A stretch of 18,698 nucleotides of DNA from Nitrososphaerota archaeon (lineage in GTDB: Archaea > Thermoproteota > Nitrososphaeria > Nitrososphaerales > Nitrosopumilaceae): assembly GCA_028867235.1 (NCBI GenBank), contig JAGWGS010000006.1, forward strand, positions 1 through 18,698, written 5' to 3'. Below the pieces are notes generated by a model. The model had not been told where the DNA came from and did no database searches. It saw nothing but the letters and a program-made list of their open reading frames with translations. Below, in pieces: positions 14,399 through 18,698 of this stretch. The position numbers and the translations under genes were made by a program. The stretch's first letter is position 1, and every line of letters begins with the position of its first letter.

Positions 14399-14600
14399 TA
14401 TTAAATCCACATTTTTCACACGAATCAAAAACATCACCCTCTAGGTGGTCAAAATGTGCTTTGCACTTGAGACATGTATGATGCATATCATAGTACCCAT
14501 CCTTTTCAATCTCTCCAATACGTTTGGATGAAAGTTCCATGCTCCCGCATTTTATACAATGGCATCCGCATTGCATATGATTGACTAATTTTTTTACCAT
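14391..14600 (-). CDS. Small Cys/His-rich zinc-ribbon protein, up to 69 residues
   Basis: The protein has eight Cys: the N-terminal set CGCHCIKC (11, 13, 15, 18), a middle CxxC (43, 46), and a last CxxC (61, 64), plus several His. The spacing CxxC-14-CxxC in the second half (TCLKCKAHFDHLEGDVFDSCEKC, taken as two pieces) is a clear zinc ribbon; the first half could bind a second zinc. The ATG at 14598-14600 is annotated, but the next in-frame ATG (residue 9, at 14574-14576) lies 25-31 bases after a TATA-like AATATTA at 14601-14607, so the protein may begin MQCGC with 61 residues. It overlaps the convergent gene by eight bases. It might be a regulator or a ribosome- or polymerase-associated protein; I cannot say which. 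Confidence 0.65.
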   Translation of the reverse strand: MVKKLVNHMQCGCHCIKCGSMELSSKRIGEIEKDGYYDMHHTCLKCKAHFDHLEGDVFDSCEKCGFNIS

Positions 14601-14609
14601 TAATATTCT

Positions 14610-14616
14610 AATTTAA
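14610..14616 (-). terminator. Oligo-T terminator after the surface protein gene
   Basis: Directly after the TAG of the surface-protein gene (14621-14623) the minus strand reads TTTTTTAAATT, a T6 run that could end the cyclophilin-surface protein transcript. Confidence 0.45.
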
Positions 14617-14620
14617 AAAA

Positions 14621-15619
14621 CTAGGTTCTAGGCTCTGACTTTCTTGCCTTTTTTCTTGTAATTACAAGCCATGCTATTCCAGCTGCAATGATTCCTCCAA
14701 TTACAAGGTAAATCGTAGTGTTGTCATATGTACTAGGCTGTGTAGAGCCTGATATTACAGCAGAACTGCTTGAATTGGATTCTGAGCTTTGTCCGGGTGT
14801 AGTACCTTTTACCTGAACAGTTCCGCTCTTGTTAGGCTTGAATCCTATCCATGCATGTGTTGCATTGTTGTGGAAATCTTGGTGCAAGGTTGCGTTACCA
14901 TTTATTGTAACAGTATATGGGCCAGATAGCAAATCCAATGGCATTATTACAGTAATTGGCACATTTGCCTTGTCTACATCAAATGAATATGTATTCAAAG
15001 ATTGATCAAATACATACTTTCCAAGTCCTGAAACAGTTCTAACTCCTACTGCGTAATTCTTTCCTGCAGCTTGAACACTTTGAGTGGTTACTGGTTCGTT
15101 TGTAACATATTCAAGTGCAAACCCATTTCCATGTTGACCTAGTCCATGTTCTCCAAGATACACTGGTCTGTCATTTGCCCAAATTGTATCAATACCCTTT
15201 GGGAAATAAAATGCAGTAAAATCAGTATCTTGTGGTTCATAATAGTTCCATTTCCAAACACCATCAGTGTTTGTAACTACATTGACAAGATCATATTTTA
15301 TCACAGTCATATTTCTCTGGGATGCATTCAAAACAATTGATAATGGTGACTTTTGAATTGAGGCATATTCCACGGATTTACCACTACTATCTGTGACAGT
15401 AAGATTTGCCATTTTGCCGTCCACTAGATCAACTTGAACTGGTGTAAAACCTGTTACAGTGTTATTTACTATGTGTGTCACATGCGCACTGCCATTTTCA
15501 TCAATGCTTATCTTTATCACTTCGTGTGGGGCGGTGCCCATTGACACTTGACCAAATGCCTGTGATCCTAAAAGAGCTAGTAATATTGGTACGACAAGAA
15601 GGCTAAGCAGAATTTTCAA
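14621..15619 (-). CDS. Cell-surface protein with signal peptide and C-terminal membrane anchor
   Basis: The 332-residue protein begins with a signal peptide (MKILLSLLVVPILLALLGSQAFG, described as residues 1-23) and a likely cut after AFG. The outer part is beta-rich with many N-x-S/T sites (NNTVTGF, NASQRNMT, NNATHAW), typical of an exposed archaeal glycoprotein. A Ser-rich stalk (about 273-295, SSESNSSSSAVISGS) leads to a membrane helix at about 303-320 (IYLVIGGIIAAGIAWLVI) and a basic tail RKKARKSEPRT. It should sit in the membrane and face outward. The start is TTG (15617-15619), eight bases after the cyclophilin stop, with an AGGAAA ribosome binding site in between, so the two are one operon. 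No catalytic motif is seen; the role in the envelope is inference. Confidence 0.78.
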   Translation of the reverse strand: MKILLSLLVVPILLALLGSQAFGQVSMGTAPHEVIKISIDENGSAHVTHIVNNTVTGFTPVQVDLVDGKMANLTVTDSSGKSVEYASIQKSPLSIVLNASQRNMTVIKYDLVNVVTNTDGVWKWNYYEPQDTDFTAFYFPKGIDTIWANDRPVYLGEHGLGQHGNGFALEYVTNEPVTTQSVQAAGKNYAVGVRTVSGLGKYVFDQSLNTYSFDVDKANVPITVIMPLDLLSGPYTVTINGNATLHQDFHNNATHAWIGFKPNKSGTVQVKGTTPGQSSESNSSSSAVISGSTQPSTYDNTTIYLVIGGIIAAGIAWLVITRKKARKSEPRT

Positions 15620-15627
15620 TTCTTTTC

Positions 15628-16107
15628 CTACTCTGACACACTTATGCGAATAATCTTTGCTTCCTGGTGTGGGCAGTCATTTTTGTCCCTTGGGAGATTA
15701 ACAATCTTGTCTGCCACATCCATTCCTTGCAGGACTTGGCCAAATACTGTGTATTGCTTATCCAGGAAGGTGCTATCTGTTGTTACTATGAAAAACTGTG
15801 AACCTGCACTATTTGGGTCCATTGCCCTTGCCATGGACACTATTCCTCTTAGGTGAGAACGAGAATTAAATTCAGCCTTTATGGTGTATCCTGGTCCACC
15901 CATACCCCAATTACTCTTATCTGATTTCTTTGTATTTGGGTCTCCTCCCTGAACCATAAAACCAGGAATTACACGGTGAAATAATGTTCCATCATAAAAG
16001 TTACTTTTTGCTAATTTTGAGAAATTTCTCACAGTTTCTGGGGCAATATTTGGAAATAATTCTAAGACCATATTACCGAAATTTGTCTCTATAGTTGCCT
16101 TTGGCAC
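15628..16107 (-). CDS. Cyclophilin-type peptidyl-prolyl cis-trans isomerase
   Basis: The 159-residue protein is a minimal, single-domain cyclophilin that speeds proline isomerisation in folding proteins. It has FHRVIPGFMVQGGD (43-56), with Arg45 as the catalytic arginine, then GSQFFIVT (102-109), with the Gln and Phe pocket residues, and LDKQYTVFGQV (115-125). The Trp that binds cyclosporin in human CypA (in WLDGKH) is Phe here (TFLDKQ), as in many prokaryotic forms. No signal peptide is seen, so it is cytoplasmic. The start is GTG (16105-16107), giving MPKATIETNFG. A surface protein gene follows eight bases later and may be a folding client, though that is a guess. The gene is divergent from a small HTH regulator. 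Confidence 0.93.
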   Translation of the reverse strand: MPKATIETNFGNMVLELFPNIAPETVRNFSKLAKSNFYDGTLFHRVIPGFMVQGGDPNTKKSDKSNWGMGGPGYTIKAEFNSRSHLRGIVSMARAMDPNSAGSQFFIVTTDSTFLDKQYTVFGQVLQGMDVADKIVNLPRDKNDCPHQEAKIIRISVSE

Positions 16108-16369
16108 CTTTTGACAACTGATTTTTAATCATAAGAACTTTTCTCCACTATATTCCATGTGTAATGAATTACAATTCTGCAATTACCGTAATCAGTAAAA
16201 TAAAAACATTAAACAACAAATTTTTGTTTGTAAATTTTTGTTAAATCAATAATTTTGTGATACAAACATGTAATCTTGTTTTTGTGTTACAAGTTATTTT
16301 TCAAATATCAAAAATTATTACCAAAAACATAGTAACAGTCTTATATAGAACATCTTGAGATTAAAATTC
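16108..16369. promoter_or_regulatory. AT-rich divergent control region with several dyads
   Basis: About 260 bases separate the divergent cyclophilin and HTH-protein genes, with no coding frame. It holds dyad-shaped elements: TGTAATGAATTACA (16160-16173), ATTACCGTAAT (16182-16192), AACAAA-TT-TTTGTT (16215-16228), followed by a second AAATTTTTGTT (16232-16242), and TGTAAT...TTACA (16269-16291). The repeated half site resembles TGTAAT/ATTACA. A TATA box for the rightward gene is at 16341-16347. Several operator-like sites before a small DNA-binding protein gene suggest autoregulation, but I see no proof. Confidence 0.5.
16341..16347 (+). promoter_or_regulatory. TATA box of the HTH regulator gene
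   Basis: TTATATA lies 23-29 bases before the GTG at 16370. This spacing favours GTG 16370 as a leaderless start over TTG 16355, which lies 8-14 bases from the TATA box and would be upstream of the transcript start. Confidence 0.6.
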
Positions 16370-16612
16370 GTGAATCGTACTACTCAAAGCACAAGCATCA
16401 AACAAGCAATTAATGAATTGCTTGACAAAGGCTTTACAGATAAACAAGATATCTACTCTAAAGTAGTAGAAGAACTTGGGGTTCCAAGACCAACAGTAAG
16501 ACGAGTAGCAAGAGACCTTCGCAATGAACTTCTGCAAAAAATAAAGATCCTACAATCTGAAGTTCCAGAAATGGAGATTGCTCAAGGTAAGACTACTCAA
16601 AGCGCAGAATAG
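16370..16612 (+). CDS. Small helix-turn-helix DNA-binding protein, 80 residues
   Basis: From GTG 16370 the protein reads MNRTTQSTSIKQAINELLDK with a helix, then a turn and DKQDIYSKVVEELGVPRP, then TVRRVARDLRNELLQKIKIL. The part around 24-56 is a helix-turn-helix, with LGVPRPTVRRVARDLR (36-51) the likely recognition helix, and the C-terminal helix may dimerise. It is a candidate regulator for itself or the divergent cyclophilin gene because it sits behind a palindrome-rich region. A TATA box places the start at 16370 rather than at the in-frame TTG 16355. A T-rich stretch follows the stop. I know of no characterised relative; it is typical of small thaumarchaeal regulators. Confidence 0.72.
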   Translation: MNRTTQSTSIKQAINELLDKGFTDKQDIYSKVVEELGVPRPTVRRVARDLRNELLQKIKILQSEVPEMEIAQGKTTQSAE

Positions 16613-16613
16613 C

Positions 16614-16650
16614 TTTTACCCCTTTTCATTTTTACAAAGTCCTTTTTTCT
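16614..16650 (+). terminator. Oligo-T region after the HTH gene
   Basis: Behind the TAG at 16610-16612 the coding strand has T4, T4, T5 and T6 runs between 16614 and 16650 with few other features, as expected for archaeal termination. Confidence 0.5.
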
Positions 16651-16670
16651 CCTGACAATCTGCATTACTA

Positions 16671-16694
16671 TTTATATTCAGGTATCAGAGAGGT
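16671..16694 (+). promoter_or_regulatory. TATA box and Shine-Dalgarno-like site of the coiled-coil membrane protein gene
   Basis: TTTATATT (16671-16678) lies 23-30 bases before ATG 16701, and GAGAGGT (16688-16694) is a ribosome-binding-like site ending six bases before it. The two do not easily act together, since initiation from this TATA box would begin near the ATG, so either the start of transcription is a little upstream or the GAGGT is chance. Confidence 0.5.
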
Positions 16695-16700
16695 AAATTC

Positions 16701-17159
16701 ATGGAACGTCAATATGACATACCTACAATCATGACGACTTGCCTTGCAGTTGCAATGTCTATCATGTATTTTGTAATGCCAGCTGCTACACAGCAGATAT
16801 TCATAGTATTTGCTGTTATCTCATGGTTCCTAGTAGCTATATGCTGGTTGGCCCTTAAGAGTACTCAATATATGCACAGACTCGAAGGCCACGACCACGA
16901 AGAAAAAAAAAAGCTAACTAGTCACAGCAGCGGCCAAACCCTGCAAATGACATCAAACCAAATTAGTCAGGCCAAGTCCGAGCTAAATGCAGAATTAGAT
17001 TCACTGAAAAGCTCGCTTAAGAATAAAGACGAAGAGATTGAAAACCTCAAGTCTGAGATATCTAATCTACATACACTTGTAGAGATTGAAAAATTAAAGG
17101 TAGACCTTGCTAACCTGAAGACTATGGCAGCAAAAGAAAGTGCTAAAAAGAAAAAGTAA
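16701..17159 (+). CDS. Membrane protein with two N-terminal helices and a C-terminal coiled coil
   Basis: The 152-residue protein has two membrane helices at about 9-27 and 33-53, separated by a short turn (PAATQQ), so both ends should be on the same side. A His/Glu-rich hinge (RLEGHDHEEKKK, 60-71) leads to a long heptad-like coiled coil at about 88-145 (SQAKSELNAELDSLKSSLKN, EEIENLKSEISNLHTLVEIE, and so on), and a basic end of Lys residues (KESAKKKK). The Lys tail and hinge suggest a cytoplasmic coiled coil. The form resembles membrane-tethered scaffold or assembly proteins, but no specific family is recognised. Its stop is immediately followed by the stop of the convergent Cys-rich microprotein gene. 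Confidence 0.75.
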   Translation: MERQYDIPTIMTTCLAVAMSIMYFVMPAATQQIFIVFAVISWFLVAICWLALKSTQYMHRLEGHDHEEKKKLTSHSSGQTLQMTSNQISQAKSELNAELDSLKSSLKNKDEEIENLKSEISNLHTLVEIEKLKVDLANLKTMAAKESAKKKK

Positions 17160-17279
17160 CTACTTGCAGTGTGGGCAAGAATGTTTGCCATGATTTTCTT
17201 TACATGATGGACAGCTTATTGCTCCACCGTAATGGCAATCGCATCTACATCCATCATTTAGTTTTTCTTCAGATATCAA
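17160..17279 (-). CDS. Cys-rich zinc-ribbon microprotein, 39 residues
   Basis: A short minus-strand frame ends with TAG at 17160-17162 and reads MISEEKLNDGCRCDCHYGG followed by AISCPSCKENHGKHSCPHCK. It holds seven Cys (11, 13, 15, 23, 26, 35, 38) and four His. The CPSC-x8-CPHC unit is a zinc ribbon, and the CxCxCH before it recalls the CGCHC of the protein at 14391-14600. The start is taken as TTG at 17277-17279, because the frame has a stop 27 bases upstream and no ATG or GTG between. A TATA-like TAAATATTA lies about 30-40 bases before it. The pattern is far too rich in Cys to be chance, so a real small metal-binding protein is likely, with unknown role. Confidence 0.6.
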   Translation of the reverse strand: MISEEKLNDGCRCDCHYGGAISCPSCKENHGKHSCPHCK

Positions 17280-17511
17280 CTGATGTGAATATATGATGCG
17301 TCAACTTAATATTTAGATATACTTTTTCGTCTTTTCAACACTGCAACCACGCACAATCCATTGCAACAATTTTGTATTTCATCTTCTAACCTGAACAAAC
17401 CTAGGATGCAGCGTAGCCTTTTGATATTTAAGAATTCAATAAAGTTACGCTTTACCAAAAGAGAGTACAAGCACAGGCTGAAAACATTCCTTAATTTTTA
17501 TTTTTTTTCAT
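17280..17511. other. Region between two minus-strand genes, no gene seen
   Basis: About 230 bases between the end of the secreted-protein gene (17512) and the start of the Cys-rich microprotein. Towards the left end it contains the AT-rich promoter-like sequence of the microprotein. The rest has no convincing frame, tRNA or repeat. A T-rich run at 17490-17510 is A-rich on the minus strand, so it is not a terminator for the minus-strand gene. Confidence 0.45.
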
Positions 17512-18522
17512 TCAAAAGTCTTTTATCGCTTGCAATAATCCCATGTCGTAATCTAAGCGTCCTTCAGGATAGCAATTTAGCATCATTCCATTATCAATTT
17601 TATGAAAATTCCAGTTATCACACATTCTATCATATTCTAGTTTAGAGTTGTCAAACTTCCAACCAAAACCGTTTGCAATAGTACTATTTGGATACCCATG
17701 TCCTCTAACAAGTGTAACTGTGTTGTTCCAGTAGTCTATTGACACCTTTGCGTAGAGTGCGTTAGGGTACAAGTAGAGTACTTGGGGATGTTTTGTTATC
17801 GCATCAAACTCTCTTTGCGTTACATATTCATTGTGGAGCAAAATCACTTCATCGTATTGCTCTAATATCTTTGGATTTCTGTCAATGTCAATATCTGTTA
17901 TGGTGTGATATCCAAGTGATTTTAGCACCTTGAGTCCATTGGAGCTGTCCATCAATGAATGTAGATCGTCATGTATCTTGACAGTAAGACATCTAGAACA
18001 TTCTCCTCTATAATATGCATAAAACCCCCACTCTGAATACGCACTGGATGTAAGAACTGGAACCACTACTACAGACTTTTCTGTTTCATTGGTTATTGAT
18101 ACCATTTTTAATCTCTGGTTCATGTCGGATTCATAACTATCATCCATTTTTATCAAACCATTTTTTATCATGTATCTAACAGTACTGACAAAATCCTTGT
18201 CAGAAATTTTTCCAGCACCCCAATAGTATGCTATATCTTTGAATTCATATAATGATCTGTTTTGTGTACTATTGTCAAAAACAACTAGTTGGATTGGAAT
18301 AATTTTCTTTTCTACTAGCCATGTTGTGCTATTGATAAATTCATTGTCTGAAATTTTTCCATCGTGCCACCATATTGCATCATGCTTTACCCATTGAGGC
18401 ACCAAGTTTTTTCCATTGTCTGCTTCTGCCTTGTCAAGTGGTGCGAATAAAGTCAATACAAGAAAACTGGCAATGACCAGAGGCATGACGTGGATAATTA
18501 TTTGAAAAGAACTTGCATTCAT
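17512..18522 (-). CDS. Secreted protein with two W-rich thaumarchaeal repeats and a C-terminal alpha/beta domain
   Basis: The 336-residue protein has a signal peptide or N-terminal anchor at about 8-30. Two related repeats follow: residues 41-77 (VPQWVKHDAIWWHDGKISDN and on to LVEKKIIPI) and 93-125 (EFKDIAYYWGAGKISDKDF and on to MIKNGLIKM), each with a GKISDxxF core. Such WW-x-x-GxISDxxF repeats are known in exported thaumarchaeal proteins. The rest, about 148-336, is alpha/beta: SVVVVPVLTSSAY, a C-x-x-C (175, 178) in RGECSRC, QYDEVILLHNEYVTQREFDA, HPQVLYLYPNALYAKV, and Cys near the C-terminus. It might be a flavodoxin-like or amidotransferase-like fold; this is inference. ATG 18520-18522 lies nine bases after the upstream winged-helix gene, so they form one operon. 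Confidence 0.72.
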   Translation of the reverse strand: MNASSFQIIIHVMPLVIASFLVLTLFAPLDKAEADNGKNLVPQWVKHDAIWWHDGKISDNEFINSTTWLVEKKIIPIQLVVFDNSTQNRSLYEFKDIAYYWGAGKISDKDFVSTVRYMIKNGLIKMDDSYESDMNQRLKMVSITNETEKSVVVVPVLTSSAYSEWGFYAYYRGECSRCLTVKIHDDLHSLMDSSNGLKVLKSLGYHTITDIDIDRNPKILEQYDEVILLHNEYVTQREFDAITKHPQVLYLYPNALYAKVSIDYWNNTVTLVRGHGYPNSTIANGFGWKFDNSKLEYDRMCDNWNFHKIDNGMMLNCYPEGRLDYDMGLLQAIKDF

Positions 18523-18531
18523 ACGTATTCC

Positions 18532-18698
18532 TTAATATCTTATTTTTACTGTTTGTATAACTTTGATGAATTTTTGCATTTCTTGAAAAAACTGGATTCC
18601 CTTTTCTGTAATGACATAGGTACGATTTTTCTTATAGTCTGTAGATTCCATTAATCCGAAATCTACTAACTTTTGACATTTTTCAGTTGCAGTATAAT
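18532..18698 (-). CDS. Winged-helix transcriptional regulator, C-terminal part (5' end outside window)
   Basis: On the minus strand the frame enters from the window edge and ends with TAA at 18532-18534. The 54 whole codons read like the end of a winged-helix domain: ATEKCQKLVDFGLMES is the recognition helix with its following strand, STDYKKNRTYVITEKGIQFF is the wing (Y-x-IT-x-KG being characteristic), and QEMQKFIKVIQTVKIRY is the last helix. This is the common MarR/PadR-like or thaumarchaeal 'transcriptional regulator' pattern. The secreted-protein gene follows nine bases later and is probably regulated or co-expressed with it. The N-terminal helices are beyond the window, so the full length is unknown. 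Confidence 0.8.
   Translation of the reverse strand, partial: YTATEKCQKLVDFGLMESTDYKKNRTYVITEKGIQFFQEMQKFIKVIQTVKIRY

Noticed and set aside
16655..16700. Possible riboswitch before the coiled-coil gene
   Set aside because: The space between the T-rich terminator and the ATG is too short, and the TATA box leaves almost no leader.
17280..17511. Possible non-coding RNA in the 230-base gap
   Set aside because: I searched by eye for tRNA arms, box C/D elements and stable hairpins and found none that were convincing.
17361..17645. 94-codon plus-strand frame overlapping the secreted-protein gene end
   Set aside because: Basic, Phe/Ser-rich sequence, antisense to a supported gene over its second half, no promoter or ribosome binding site.

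Overview
The window looks like chromosomal DNA of an ammonia-oxidising-type archaeon (Nitrososphaerota/Thaumarchaeota, probably the Nitrosopumilales/Nitrosotalea side; genus not resolved). The case rests on archaeal information-processing genes (rpoL next to transcription factor S, PCNA, a short archaeal-type TyrRS), F420-type and corrinoid enzymes, many small secreted proteins of thaumarchaeal style, low GC, frequent TTG and GTG starts, and TATA boxes placed 22-32 bases upstream of start codons, as expected for leaderless mRNAs. I see no rRNA, tRNA, CRISPR array, insertion sequence or prophage.

Layout. 1-1820: the tail of a ferredoxin, a dual-specificity phosphatase, and three minus-strand genes of unknown function, one of them only 51 codons long. 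1867-2463: rpoL and tfs, directly abutting. 2479-2900: a minus-strand HicB antitoxin followed by a frameshifted hicA toxin remnant. 3220-5400: PCNA and aspartate kinase. 5453-6901: a secreted protein with an internally duplicated domain. 6947-8717: cobJ and a luciferase-like (F420-type) oxidoreductase. 8710-10389 (minus): tyrosyl-tRNA synthetase, with a 15-base tandem repeat coding a Gly/Ser/Asn/Asp insert just before KMSKS, and a four-helix membrane protein. 10475-12045: a DegT-family aminotransferase translationally coupled to a soluble MtrA-like corrinoid protein. 12039-13787 (minus): an all-alpha dUTPase-like enzyme, a PfkB-family sugar/nucleoside kinase and an LEA14-like anchored protein. 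13925-14600: a possible DNA-binding protein and a convergent zinc-ribbon protein. 14621-16107 (minus): cyclophilin and a surface protein with a C-terminal anchor. 16108-16369: an AT-rich divergent control region with several dyads, then a small HTH regulator. 16701-17279: a membrane/coiled-coil protein and a 39-residue Cys-rich protein. 17512-18698 (minus): the tail of a winged-helix regulator followed by a secreted protein with two thaumarchaeal W-rich repeats.

The window is mostly housekeeping with small accessory pieces. The parts most worth a second look are the degenerating HicAB module, the free-standing MtrA-like protein coupled to an aminotransferase and near a corrinoid biosynthesis gene, the TyrRS repeat insert, the duplicated secreted domain, two Cys-rich microproteins sharing a CxCxC signature, and the palindrome-rich control region at 16160-16347.
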